Below, piece after piece: positions 16,977 through 25,469 of a stretch of 64,000 nucleotides of DNA. The stretch's first letter is position 1. Every line of letters starts with the position of its first letter. The notes below the pieces were generated by a model, which had not been told where the DNA came from, ran no database searches, and worked only from the letters and a program-made list of their open reading frames with translations. Source of the stretch: Flagellimonas aurea (GTDB lineage Bacteria; Bacteroidota; Bacteroidia; Flavobacteriales; Flavobacteriaceae); the NCBI RefSeq assembly GCF_017313785.1, contig NZ_JAFLNL010000013.1, positions 50,557 to 114,556 of the forward strand, given 5' to 3'. Position numbers and translations under genes: made by a program.

Positions 16977-18520
16977 ATGGCGAACAAGCAGATAGACATG
17001 CGAAAAATAAAACGGATATTCAAGCTCCACACCTCGGGTGTGAGCAAACGGCGGATAAGCCAGCAGTTGGGCATCTCCCGCAACACGGTGACCAAGTACA
17101 TCGATTTCTTCAAACGTTACCGCCTGACGCCCTATGAGGTGGAGAAGATGACCCTGGAGGAACTGCACGGCCTCTTCAAGGCCGACCAAAGGCCAAAGAG
17201 CCCAAAACTGGTGGAGCTACAGCGATACTTTCCCTACTTTGACAAGGAAATAAGAAAGACCGGGGTCACCCGACAGTTGCTCTGGGAGGAGTATTATGCC
17301 AAACATCCCGACGGGTTCAGGCTCTCACAGTTCAAGTATTGGTACGCGGAATGGCAAAAGGAGGCCTCCCCCGTGATGCGGATGGAGCACAAGGCCGGCG
17401 ACAAGCTTTTCATCGATTTTACGGGCAAGAAGCTCACCATTGTCGACAGAGACACCGGTGAGCTAAAGGAACTGGAAGTGTTCGTCTGCATATTGGGCAG
17501 CAGCCAGTATACCTACGTGGAGGCCTGTGCCAGCCAGAAGCTCGAGGACTTCATCCGCTGCACCGAGAACGCACTGTGGTTCTACGGCGGAGTGCCTAGG
17601 GCACTGGTGCCCGACAACCTTAAGTCGGCCGTTACCAAGAGCAGTCGCTATGAACCAAAGGTCAACGAGGTGTTCGCCGACTTTGCCGAGCATTACGAAA
17701 CGGCTGTCCTTCCCACGCGCACCTACAGGCCAAGGGACAAGGCCATAGTGGAGAACGCCGTGCGCATCATTTACACAAGGGTGTTCGCGCCCTTACGGAA
17801 CGAGACCTTCCACAGTGTGGCCGATATCAATACCGCGATCCGGGAACTGTTGGAAAAGCACAACGACATTTCCTTCAGGGGAAGGGAATACTTCCGACGT
17901 TCACTGTTCCTCGAGGTAGAAAGCCGGGAACTGATGCCCCTGCCCGAAAAACGCTATGAGATAAAACGGTACGCCCAGGCCACCGTGCACAAGAACAGCC
18001 ATATCTATCTTGGCAGGGACAAGCATTATTACAGCGTACACTACAGGCATATCGGCAAACAGGTAAAGCTCGTCTATACCGACAGTATGGTCGAGGTCTA
18101 CCATAAACATGAAAGGCTGGCCGTGCACCAAAGGAACAGGAAGCGTTACGGCTATACCACCCTGGCCGGGCACATGCCCTCCCACCACCGCTTCGTCAGC
18201 GAATGGAGCAGCGAAAGGTTCATCGCTTGGGCCGGCAACATAGGGGAAAGCTGCCAAGGCTACATCATTGCCATATTGGACAAGAAACAGCATCCGGAAC
18301 AATCCTATAAATCCTGTCTTGGCGTACTTCACCTTGCTAAGAAATATGGCAGGACCGTCTTGACAACGCCTGTAGAAGGGCAACGGAATATGGTGCATAT
18401 AATTACAATATGGTCGAGCGCATCCTAAAAAAGGGCTGGGACAAGCTTGATGAGGACACCGATGACAATCTGGAAATGCCCGAGCACCAGAACATAAGGG
18501 GCGGAAAATATTATGAATGA
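16977..18520 (+). pseudogene. istA: IS21 transposase IstA, frameshifted near its C-terminus
   Basis: The IstA reading frame has an N-terminal helix-turn-helix (residues 13-45) and an rve integrase core with the triad Asp147, Asp213, Glu259. The open frame ends at 18428, but the last about 25 residues are out of frame. Restoring one base at about 18350-18355 (GGCAGGACCG read as GGCAGGGACCG) continues the protein as LDNACRRATEYGAYNYNMV and on to a stop at 18518-18520, 19 bases before istB. The catalytic core is intact, but the C-terminal tail is lost unless ribosomes slip, so this copy is probably defective. A sequencing error in a G run is the alternative. Confidence 0.8.
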
Positions 18521-18539
18521 GAACACTTAAATACCACAT

Positions 18540-19277
18540 ATGAACGAAAGGACAATACAACAGATGAAGGAGCTCAGGCTCCATGGCATGCACAGGGCAT
18601 TTGAAACGACCTTGGGGCCCAACGGTATGGGCACCGACTATACCAATGACGAGATCATTGCATACCTCGTGCAATGCGAGTGGGACGACCGCCACAACCG
18701 CAGGATAGAGCGACTGACCAGATCGGCGCGCTTTAGGTACACAGCCGTTATGGAGGCGGTGGACTACAGGCCTTCCAGACAATTGGACAAGAACCAGGTA
18801 CAACGGATCGGCAACTGCGGTTTTATCAAAAAGAAGGAGAATGTCCTCATTACCGGGAGCACCGGGGTCGGCAAGAGCTATCTGGCCTCCGCCATCGGCC
18901 ACCAGGCCTGTTCCATGGGAAAAAAGGTCATGTACTTCAACACCGCCAAGCTCTTTACCATGCTCAAGACCTCAAAAGCGGACGGTTCCTATCCAAAACA
19001 GATAGGCAAGCTTGAAAAACAGGACCTACTGATACTTGATGACTTCGGGCTAAAGCCACTGGACAACATCAACAGGCATGCGCTCATGGAAATCATCGAG
19101 GATCGTCACGGACAGAGATCGACCATAATTGCATCACAATTGCCCGTATCAAAATGGCACGACATCATCGGGGAGAGAACACTGGCCGACGCCATACTCG
19201 ACCGTTTGGTGCATACAGCACACAGAATCGACATAAAAGGTGAATCAATGAGAAGAAAATTGAAAAATAAAAACTAA
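18540..19277 (+). CDS. istB: IS21 transposition helper ATPase IstB
   Basis: A 245-residue AAA+ ATPase of the IstB/DnaC family with Walker A GSTGVGKS (about residue 105-112) and Walker B LLILDDFG (about 161-168). IstB binds target DNA and stimulates strand transfer by IstA. The ATG at 18540 lies 19 bases after the restored istA stop. Length is normal for the family and no disruption is visible. Confidence 0.94.
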   Translation: MNERTIQQMKELRLHGMHRAFETTLGPNGMGTDYTNDEIIAYLVQCEWDDRHNRRIERLTRSARFRYTAVMEAVDYRPSRQLDKNQVQRIGNCGFIKKKENVLITGSTGVGKSYLASAIGHQACSMGKKVMYFNTAKLFTMLKTSKADGSYPKQIGKLEKQDLLILDDFGLKPLDNINRHALMEIIEDRHGQRSTIIASQLPVSKWHDIIGERTLADAILDRLVHTAHRIDIKGESMRRKLKNKN

Positions 19278-19309
19278 GTTTAACCCACGGACAGGTCAAA
19301 TCCAAGCAG

Positions 19310-19729
19310 TTGATTTACACTGCTCACTTTAATCCGGCGCGGGTGGCTCAGTTTACCCGGCTCATCCACCCACAGAATAAAACAGTGCAATTGGAGCATC
19401 AAATTTTTGAAGTTAATAATGGCCTCGAATGTTTGGTGGTAGATATAGATAACGAGCTTGTGGGCTATACCACATTTATGAAACAGTACAGTACCTGGGA
19501 TGCCAGCTATTATGTTTATATGGACTGTTTGTTTTTGCAGCAAGACTTCCGTGGTTCTGGCATTGGAAAGCTATTGATGAGCGAAGTACGAAAATATGCT
19601 GAACAAAATAATTGTCGGCAGATTCAGTGGCAGACTCCCGATATTAACATGGGCGCCATAAAGTTCTACAAACGGTTAAAATCAATAGAATGGATACACA
19701 AGGTAAGGTTTAGTTGGACACCATGGTAA
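19310..19729 (+). pseudogene. GNAT N-acetyltransferase, 5' end replaced by IS21
   Basis: From about residue 22 (QNKTVQLEHQIFE) the product is a typical small GNAT acetyltransferase, with the acetyl-CoA loop QQDFRGSGIGKLLM and the C-terminal IQWQTPDINMGAIKFYKR. The preceding residues MIYTAHFNPARVAQF come from the right end of the IS21 element (inverted transposase-site repeats at 19325-19365). Comparison with the usual GNAT layout suggests about 40 native N-terminal residues are missing, so the first beta strand and helix are gone. The substrate is unknown. Translation could still start at 19310 on IS sequence, but activity is doubtful. Confidence 0.7.
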
Positions 19730-20454
19730 TATCCTTTTTTAGCATTATCAAACAATAAGCTTCAGCCGATAACTAGAAGTACATTTTTTCAAAAAAAATT
19801 CGGATAGCCTGATGTTTTATTTTTATCAACTGGTTTGGCGGAGTTGTCTTCGGCAAACCAGTTTAAAGGCACCCGACACATAAAAACAAAACCTTTTTGG
19901 ACCGGCGTTTGCACTTGGATTGGTAACAATTGCTAAAGCAATCTGTATTCTCCTTCATGGCTATCCACTACAAACCTTTACCACATTATAAAAAGGACAA
20001 ATCGTTACACACTTAAAAGACACGATAGTCCTTCTCCCCTATTGATTAATTTTTTATTTTTTGTTCGACTCACTGAACAAGAAAATGGTTCATTTAGAGC
20101 TGTAAAAACCAAAGCCTTCAATCACATAAAGATGAAAACAAAAAGTCTTTGAACGATAACATTTTTAAATCAAATAATCCTCGAATATATCCATATGGTA
20201 GGTCATAAGTTAATTTTAAGCAGGTTGCAATTTAGGTTTGTTCATGCTTCCATGGTATAAGAACTTCTCCTGTTTCGTAATTGATATTCCTGGCTAAGCC
20301 CGCCGTCCCTCCTTTTTTGGGTGGCAAAACAACAACATCCCTTCCTGTAGCCGGCATAAAGCCAGACCCCTCCCCTCGGAGGGGTTTCTTTTTTATACGG
20401 CTTCCACAGCAAGGGATATTGTATCCCATGTAGCATCAAAAAAAGGTGACAGCG
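19730..20454. other. Long intergenic region with inverted repeat and terminator
   Basis: About 720 bases without a convincing gene. An inverted repeat AACTGGTTTG (19829-19838) / CAAACCAGTT (19854-19863) lies about 100 bases after the GNAT fragment. A short minus-strand frame at 20232-20429 encodes no recognisable protein and contains a run of Gly/Lys-rich low-complexity sequence; I do not call it. The remainder is AT-rich and featureless. Confidence 0.5.
20366..20395 (+). terminator. Rho-independent terminator-like hairpin
   Basis: CCCCT/CGG/AGGGG (20372-20384, with an alternative ACCCCT...AGGGGT pairing) is followed by TTTCTTTTTT. It reads on the plus strand although no plus-strand gene precedes it closely, so it may be a leader attenuator of the ssb operon or the terminator of a lost gene. 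Confidence 0.6.
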
Positions 20455-20685
20455 ATGGCGCTACTGGAAGTAAATCAAATACCACAAAACATGAAATCGT
20501 ACACATCCCATTTATCGGAAGCAGCACAAAACCATCAAAAAAAGGAAGACGCTCCAGATACCATAAGTAAATCAGTTGCCTGCGCCCTTTCTTTTAATGC
20601 TGCTGGGAATGTGGTTGGGTCTGTCAATCTAGAGTTCAATTATTTTCTAACCGCCCGATTTGGGCATAAATCCTTTCAATCATGA
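20455..20685 (+). CDS. Small hypothetical protein upstream of ssb
   Basis: A 76-residue product (ATG at 20455; a GTG at 20446 and an ATG at 20491 are in-frame alternatives). The protein is hydrophilic, with no signal peptide or recognisable domain. Its stop overlaps the ssb start (ATGA at 20682-20685), which is the main argument that it is a real, translationally coupled gene. Not recognised. Confidence 0.5.
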   Translation: MALLEVNQIPQNMKSYTSHLSEAAQNHQKKEDAPDTISKSVACALSFNAAGNVVGSVNLEFNYFLTARFGHKSFQS

Positions 20686-21077
20686 GCAATTTCAGAAATC
20701 ATGTACAGTTAATCGGAAATGTGGGGGAAGACCCCAAGATCACCCTCCTCGATGGAGGACGTAAAGTGGCACGTTTTCCCATGGCCACCAATGAGTACTA
20801 CACCAACAACCAAGGGGAAAAAATCCAGAACACCGACTGGCACCAGGTCGTGGCCTGGGGCAAGACCGCCGATATCCTCGAAAAGTATACCGCCAAGGGC
20901 AGTGAGATCGGCGTGCAAGGGAAAATCAAGACCCGTTCCTATACCACGGAGGACGGCAACCAGCGCTATGTGACAGAAATCGTGGCCGATGAAGTGCTGC
21001 TATTGGGCTCCAAAACTGCCCAAGAGGACAGCGAACCAAAGACCCCTAGGTCCAAGACCGCCAAAAAGGATGCCTAG
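20682..21077 (+). CDS. ssb: Single-stranded DNA-binding protein
   Basis: A 131-residue SSB with a canonical OB-fold: NHVQLIGNVGEDP at the start, FPMATNEYY, TDWHQVVAWGKTADI and GKIKTRSY. It would coat single-stranded DNA during conjugative transfer or replication of the element. The C-terminus ends in basic residues (SKTAKKDA) and lacks the acidic DDDIPF-type tip with which chromosomal SSBs recruit partner proteins, which is usual for element-encoded SSBs. It is coupled to the small gene upstream and followed by a strong terminator overlapping its stop codon. Confidence 0.93.
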   Translation: MSNFRNHVQLIGNVGEDPKITLLDGGRKVARFPMATNEYYTNNQGEKIQNTDWHQVVAWGKTADILEKYTAKGSEIGVQGKIKTRSYTTEDGNQRYVTEIVADEVLLLGSKTAQEDSEPKTPRSKTAKKDA

Positions 21078-21119
21078 CACCCAAGGGGTGCCCCTAGGGC
21101 ATCCCTTCTTTTCTTTTTT
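21066..21119 (+). terminator. Terminator overlapping ssb stop codon
   Basis: A long bulged stem pairs AAGGATGCCTAG (21066-21077) with CTAGGGCATCCCTT (21094-21107) around an inner hairpin CACCC-AA-GGGGTG, then TTTTCTTTTTTG follows. The ssb TAG stop lies within the left arm. Confidence 0.7.
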
Positions 21120-21141
21120 GTTCAATTCAAATTCAATTCCC

Positions 21142-21522
21142 ATGGAAACAAACATCCAACACCTCAAAGAACAGCTAAGCCAGTTTTGCGGCTCTCAGCA
21201 GATTTTCACACTTCCCCTCTGCCGAACACGGTACACCGAGGGTATGCGATTCCTCGCCCAGACCGCCAATGCCTTTTGGCTGCTGACGGACGCTTCCGTG
21301 ATGGGCAAGAGCCTTAGGAACAAAAGCCGATTTATCACCATCGACTTTAAACGATATTCCCCAACAGAAGTGGAGACCCACGGCCATGATGCCGTGATCA
21401 CCTATACCGATGGCAATGGTATCGCACTTGCCAAACAGCAATACCATTTCACGGATTTTCCCTTGGAACAGATCCGCCTTTTTTTTGTGGACAATACCCT
21501 GCTATTGCCCTCCGAATACTAA
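21142..21522 (+). CDS. DUF6876-like hypothetical protein
   Basis: A 126-residue cytoplasmic protein (ATG at 21142; an upstream in-frame extension overlaps the ssb terminator and is rejected). Features include FWLLTDASVMGKSLRNKSRFITIDFKRY and a C-terminal block with IRLFFVDNTLLLPSEY. This looks like a family (DUF6876, from memory) found beside ssb and RadC-like genes in Bacteroidetes conjugative elements. The function is unknown. A terminator follows its stop. Confidence 0.65.
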   Translation: METNIQHLKEQLSQFCGSQQIFTLPLCRTRYTEGMRFLAQTANAFWLLTDASVMGKSLRNKSRFITIDFKRYSPTEVETHGHDAVITYTDGNGIALAKQQYHFTDFPLEQIRLFFVDNTLLLPSEY

Positions 21523-21529
21523 AATGGTC

Positions 21530-21575
21530 GAGGGGATGCACCAATAACCCTTAGCACATCCCCTCTATCATTTTT
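21530..21575 (+). terminator. Terminator after DUF6876-like gene
   Basis: GAGGGGATG (21530-21538) pairs with CATCCCCTC (21557-21565) across an 18-base loop and is followed by TATCATTTTTCG. Likely rho-independent terminator, eight bases after the upstream stop codon. Confidence 0.6.
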
Positions 21576-21598
21576 CGAAACACTTAAAATCCAGAAAA

Positions 21599-22048
21599 AT
21601 GACATTCAAAGTTAACGAAATAAAAATCAGTTACCGGGAACATACCAAAATGGCCGATACGCCACAATTGACCTCTTCACGGGATGTGGCCGCACTGTTG
21701 CACGCCAATTGGGATGCCGATACCCTAGCCCTCAAAGAATCCTTCAAGATCCTTTTGCTCAACAATTCCAATCGGGTCAAGGGTACCTATCAGGTATCCG
21801 ATGGGGGTATCACAGGTACCGTGGTAGATCTGCGCATCCTCTTTGCCGTAGTGCTCAAGACCTTGAGCGTGGCCATCATCCTTGCCCATAACCACCCCTC
21901 GGGAAACCTCAAACCCAGCCAGCCCGATAAACAACTGACCCAAAAGATCAAACGTGCAGCTCAACTATTCGATATCAAAGTGCTCGATCATCTGATCATT
22001 GTGCCCAATGGGGACTACTTCAGTTTTGCGGACAATGGATTAATCTGA
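21599..22048 (+). CDS. RadC-like JAB-domain protein
   Basis: A 149-residue protein consisting of the RadC C-terminal JAB/MPN domain only. The metal-binding signature ILAHNHPSGNLKPSQPD (His-x-His-Pro-Ser-Gly...Ser..Asp) is intact, as is the preceding Glu-containing helix. Such stand-alone RadC-like proteins are frequent on plasmids and conjugative elements; despite the name no role in DNA repair is established, and a peptidase or anti-restriction-like function is only suspected. The start at 21599 gives a 17-residue lead before MADTPQL (an alternative ATG). Confidence 0.85.
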   Translation: MTFKVNEIKISYREHTKMADTPQLTSSRDVAALLHANWDADTLALKESFKILLLNNSNRVKGTYQVSDGGITGTVVDLRILFAVVLKTLSVAIILAHNHPSGNLKPSQPDKQLTQKIKRAAQLFDIKVLDHLIIVPNGDYFSFADNGLI

Positions 22049-22072
22049 TGAAAAAGGATTCTTAGCCTAACT

Positions 22073-22112
22073 TCCACCCCTTAAAAGAAAAAGCCACCCT
22101 AAGGGGTGGCTA
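22073..22112 (+). terminator. Terminator with two competing stems
   Basis: AGCCACCC (22092-22099) pairs with GGGTGGCT (22104-22111). Alternatively CCACCCCTTA (22073-22082) pairs exactly with TAAGGGGTGG (22100-22109). The two structures are mutually exclusive. The simpler one is followed by AAAATTCTTT and could stop transcription from both the RadC-like gene and the convergent STAS-like gene. Confidence 0.55.
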
Positions 22113-22137
22113 AAATTCTTTAAAAGTCAACGAATCA

Positions 22138-22425
22138 TTAAAAGGATGATATCAGTACTCTTTGTATAAAGTCATTCGCATTAATGAATGCAAATTTATT
22201 TCTAAATTTTTCAACAGAGATTCGCTCTATCAACTTTCCGAAATACTCATTGGCAAATGAATTGGTTATTACGTTAACGCCCTCAAAATCGAAAATAATC
22301 TTATCGATTTGGTCAATGTCCAATAAAACGTCGTCACGCAGTCTGGCCGCCAAATCTCTGGTGCCCAAACTGGAGCCGATTTCTGAAAATCTGATTGTCT
22401 TTGTGTTTTCGGTTACCATTTCCAC
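22138..22425 (-). CDS. STAS-like domain protein (DUF4325)
   Basis: A 95-residue protein matching the STAS-like DUF4325 family: a conserved centre IDKIIFDFEGVNVITNSFANEYFGKL forms the predicted beta-alpha-beta core of an anti-sigma-antagonist-like fold. Its upstream partner encodes a GHKL ATPase with an N-terminal STAS-like part. By analogy with SpoIIAA/SpoIIAB, the two may form a phosphorylation-based switch. The pair lies within the conjugative element and is oriented against its neighbours, so it has its own promoter. Not linked to a sigma factor here. Confidence 0.7.
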   Translation of the reverse strand: MEMVTENTKTIRFSEIGSSLGTRDLAARLRDDVLLDIDQIDKIIFDFEGVNVITNSFANEYFGKLIERISVEKFRNKFAFINANDFIQRVLISSF

Positions 22426-22479
22426 AATGCAAATGTAAGGTGTTTTGTTTAATTAAAACATTTAGTACAAGTTACTAAA

Positions 22480-23388
22480 TTATTCTTTGTCCGAGAACAT
22501 CTTCTCAAATAGATGCTCTTTATAATCATAATGCTCTCCTGTGAATTGCTTGTAATCCACTTCAATGTTCGTATTTATTCTTAAATAGACACAAGTTCCT
22601 TGCCAAAATGGTATTTGGGTTACTTCCGTACTGTGCTCATTCACGTCCAACTTTGAGTTTCCACTGAAAATACTCATCCAACCCTGGTTCAATTCGATAA
22701 AACGTGAAGTGGCGTATAGCCCATGTCCTTGGCCCTTTCCACTGGTTACACCCTTTTCCACACATTTTATCAAAGCCTGTTCCTCCGTAAAGTCATATAC
22801 CTCGTTCAAAGATGCACATATGCCCATTCCGTAATCACATACAATTAACCGTAAAGCGTTCATATTTGGAAAATATTGCCCTACAACCCATCCTTGGCCA
22901 ACATTCGAATGTAATAGCACGTTGTCCAATATCTCATTAAAGCAATAGTCCAAACTGGCAAAAACGTTGTCATCAATTGGGACATTGGCCTTGACTACTC
23001 CCATCAATTCCTCCAGTACTTCAATTTGGTTCTCACTGGTATATTGCTGAATAGAAACGAAACTATTGGGTTTTTTATTCCTTAGACTATGGGGAATATT
23101 TACTTCCAGATGTTTAAAAAAACCCATTTGACTTAAATACTCCAACCCTCCTGAATTTTTTGAAAACCGAATTCTCCCAGTAACAGTAATCCCTAAACTC
23201 TCAAGATACTTCATGGCACAAAGTACGAGTAACGAATAATCAGGGTATATAAAATTCAACCCCCTAAAATCAATTAAAATCTTAGCGCCTGGATTTGATT
23301 TAAAATATTCTACCATCGCAGTACATCGCTCCAAAACCGCTTCATGACTGCTAAGGTCATTGTCTATCCTTAAAACAAAATCATCCAT
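22480..23388 (-). CDS. STAS-like/GHKL histidine-kinase-type ATPase
   Basis: A 302-residue protein. Residues about 1-110 resemble a STAS-like module (ILIDFRGLNFIYPDYSLLVL). The C-terminal half is a GHKL ATP-binding domain: N box FNEILDNVLLHS, D box DYGMGI and glycine-rich lid GVTSGKGQGHGLYATSRF. There is no HisKA domain, so it is an anti-sigma-kinase-like ATPase. I use the ATG at 23388: the longer frame starts with a TTG that overlaps a possible -7 box (TTATTTTG on the minus strand, 23423-23416). It forms a two-gene unit with the DUF4325 gene 54 bases downstream. Confidence 0.72.
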   Translation of the reverse strand: MDDFVLRIDNDLSSHEAVLERCTAMVEYFKSNPGAKILIDFRGLNFIYPDYSLLVLCAMKYLESLGITVTGRIRFSKNSGGLEYLSQMGFFKHLEVNIPHSLRNKKPNSFVSIQQYTSENQIEVLEELMGVVKANVPIDDNVFASLDYCFNEILDNVLLHSNVGQGWVVGQYFPNMNALRLIVCDYGMGICASLNEVYDFTEEQALIKCVEKGVTSGKGQGHGLYATSRFIELNQGWMSIFSGNSKLDVNEHSTEVTQIPFWQGTCVYLRINTNIEVDYKQFTGEHYDYKEHLFEKMFSDKE

Positions 23389-23636
23389 GCCAGCGAAATT
23401 ATAAAAATTGTGAAACAAAATAAGTCAGACTCATTTGATTCAATGCAACCATCGGAAATAACAGCCGATTGTAAACATAACCCACGAAGGTAAACACACA
23501 ATTTCCAACACTGAAAGAAATCCATTTCTCCTGAACAATCCCTGCAAATTCCATAATTCCGTACCCCTCAACTTCTTAAAATTTTGTCCTCTTTTCGTTC
23601 AATTGCGAACACAAAATACCTTGATCAAACGATGGA

Positions 23637-23831
23637 TTTTGTGCTGCGCACAGAAAGGAAGAGCAAGAGGGCAACACGGCCAGCCGGTGTTGCATGCATT
23701 AACCTTCAAATAACCCACTGTTTTACAGTGGTTTATTATTCAAAAAGCTTTTAAACAAAGGTCTTTGGAGGCTCCGATTTGCGGCAAATGCCCCCGAAAC
23801 CCCTATAAACAGGCACGGATTTGCGGCAAAT
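23637..23831. other. Candidate origin of transfer (oriT) upstream of mob genes
   Basis: Within the 430-base gap before bfmA three hairpins occur: GTGC-TGC-GCAC (23641-23651, extended by flanking T/A pairs), GCAACAC...GTGTTGC (23671-23693) and CCACTGT-TTT-ACAGTGG (23715-23731). Then come two copies of GATTTGCGGCAAAT (23776-23789 and 23818-23831), themselves near-palindromic and exactly 42 bp apart (four helical turns). Stem-loops plus phased repeats directly upstream of accessory protein and relaxase genes is the usual layout of an oriT. The nic site is not identified. Confidence 0.5.
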
Positions 23832-23848
23832 TCAAATCAAAAACAACC

Positions 23849-24436
23849 ATGGGAACTGAAAGTTTTAGTAACATACGCTTCAAAAAGGACACCGCAAAAC
23901 GGTTCCAGTCCTTCTCGCGCATGTACTATAAAACCCATACCCTGGCACTGGCCGGGATGCTCGATTTCTTCAAATACAATGAAATCTCCCCTCACGAAAA
24001 TCTGGGCAAGCGCATGGGGCTGATTATGGACTTCCTCCAAAAGTTCCGTGACTTTACCGCCAAACGCAACAACGCCACCATAGCCATCATCAAGGACCTC
24101 GAAAAGCATGGTATCATGCCCACCAAGGCGATGATGGAACTGCTCTTTGAAGGAGGGCCAACCTCCTCGTCTCAAAAGTCTGGTGATATTCCTGAGGCTG
24201 AATTAATCATTCCCGAGATCCAAGGCCTGGACCTTGATACCGAATTTGCCCTGCTCGAAGAACGCAAACAACGCCAACTATTGGAGCAAGAGCTGGCCCA
24301 GCTTAAAACCCTGATCAACGAGCAGCTCCTTAATCGGGTCAAGGTTATACGACCAGCACTCGGTTCGCCCCGCCTTCAATTGGAGATGACCCTTTCCGAA
24401 TGGAAAGCCGTTGAACAACAATTTAAAACACCATAG
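23849..24436 (+). CDS. bfmA: BfmA/BtgA-family mobilisation accessory protein
   Basis: A 195-residue protein from the ATG at 23849; the longer frame runs back through the repeat region and is unlikely to be translated. The N-terminal half (FSNIRFKKDTAKRFQSFSRMYYKTHTLAL) fits the BfmA/BtgA mobilisation family, likely a ribbon-helix-helix-like oriT binder that helps load the relaxase. A coiled-coil region follows (about residues 140-175, EERKQRQLLEQELAQL). It lies two bases upstream of the mobB relaxase gene, and the phased repeats just before it are plausible binding sites. Confidence 0.8.
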   Translation: MGTESFSNIRFKKDTAKRFQSFSRMYYKTHTLALAGMLDFFKYNEISPHENLGKRMGLIMDFLQKFRDFTAKRNNATIAIIKDLEKHGIMPTKAMMELLFEGGPTSSSQKSGDIPEAELIIPEIQGLDLDTEFALLEERKQRQLLEQELAQLKTLINEQLLNRVKVIRPALGSPRLQLEMTLSEWKAVEQQFKTP

Positions 24437-24438
24437 CT

Positions 24439-25464
24439 ATGTACATCACCATCACACGACAACATCTCGGCGAGACCTTTTCCCAAAGTGCAGCAGACTT
24501 TGTGGACTATCTGGAAAAGGAAAACAAGGCACTTGCCCCCGAACAACAGGAACCTTTTTTTAACCAGCAACAAGACCACATCGATCCCAAGACTGTGGTC
24601 CAGGAAATCGATGCAAATACCGACCGCCTCAAACAAAGCGAGCCCAAGTTCTACTCTCTGACCATCAATCCTAGTCAGCGGGAACTCGCCGCCATCCAAA
24701 ATGACCCCGAAAAGCTTAAAGCCTATGTCCGGGAAGTCATGAAGGATTATGCAGCTTCCTTCTACCGCAAGGAGCCCGTTCAAGTGGAGCAGTTGAAGTA
24801 TTTTGCCAAAATCGAAAAGGAACGGACCTATTCCGGACGGGACCGTGAAATCCGGGAAAACCGCCCCTACAAAGCACAAATCGCAAAACTCCAAAACGAC
24901 CTAGCCAAGGTCAAACGTGGCGCCCTGCAAGGGAATCCCAAGCACATCCAACAGGATATCAATCGGCTCTACAAACAGATGCCACATAAATTGGATGGAA
25001 AGCCCATCACAGAGGGGATGCAAAAACCGGGTTCCCAAACGCACGTACACATCGTGATGAGCCGCAAGGATGTCACCAACACCTACAGTTTGTCCCCCGG
25101 AAGCAGTTATCGGGAATCCGAGGCCAAGCTCCATGGACAGACCGTGAAACGGGGATTCCGAAGGGATGAGTTTTTCGAGAAGGCTGAAAAGACCTTTGAC
25201 CGGATGTTCAAATACAACCGGAACTATGTGGAATCCTACAATGCCCGAAAGACCTTGGACAAAGACCCCAAGGCCTATTTTTCTAAAATCATGGGGTTAC
25301 CCGCCTCCAAAAGGGCTGTTGCCTTCAAATTACTGTCCAAGACCGGGGCCAAAATACCCTTGCCCAACATTCCGACCAGTAAGGTGGCCATCGCCCGAAA
25401 GACCCTGGCCCGCCTGCAAAAGGCCGCTGCCCTAGTCCGAAAGGCCAGTTCCATTGAAATCTGA
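24439..25464 (+). CDS. mobB: MobB-family relaxase (DUF5712-like)
   Basis: A 341-residue protein of the MobB/BfmB-type relaxase family of Bacteroidetes elements. Seen directly: the N-terminal MYITITRQHLGETFS, a conserved KFYSLTINPS block, and a metal-binding THVHIVMSRKD with two His separated by one residue; candidate nucleophile tyrosines are in FYSLT and ASFYRKE. It should nick oriT and pilot the strand into the recipient. The C-terminal 80 residues are very basic (PLPNIPTSKVAIARKTLARLQKAAAL region), consistent with DNA binding. It sits between bfmA and mobC in one operon. Confidence 0.83.
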   Translation: MYITITRQHLGETFSQSAADFVDYLEKENKALAPEQQEPFFNQQQDHIDPKTVVQEIDANTDRLKQSEPKFYSLTINPSQRELAAIQNDPEKLKAYVREVMKDYAASFYRKEPVQVEQLKYFAKIEKERTYSGRDREIRENRPYKAQIAKLQNDLAKVKRGALQGNPKHIQQDINRLYKQMPHKLDGKPITEGMQKPGSQTHVHIVMSRKDVTNTYSLSPGSSYRESEAKLHGQTVKRGFRRDEFFEKAEKTFDRMFKYNRNYVESYNARKTLDKDPKAYFSKIMGLPASKRAVAFKLLSKTGAKIPLPNIPTSKVAIARKTLARLQKAAALVRKASSIEI

Positions 25465-25469
25465 CCCCT

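Larger units (their letters stand above)
16824..19373 (+). mobile_element. IS21-family insertion sequence
   Basis: Contains istA and istB in the usual order. The left end begins TGGAAACGCCGGACATAG at 16824 and carries repeated blocks of the type GCCGG-N-AAAGTGAGCCAC between 16850 and 16925. Inverted counterparts lie at about 19325-19365, as expected for IS21 transposase-binding sites. The outermost terminal block of the left end is not evident on the right, so the right border is approximate and may itself be truncated. No matching target duplication flanks the element. Its base composition is visibly richer in G+C than the Hsp70 operon it interrupts. Confidence 0.85.

Noticed and set aside
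18345..18430. Programmed frameshifting in istA
   Set aside because: No slippery heptamer is evident and the change looks like a simple one-base loss; other IS21 istA genes do not need a shift here.
20232..20429. 65-codon minus-strand frame
   Set aside because: It covers the terminator hairpin and has no recognisable domain.
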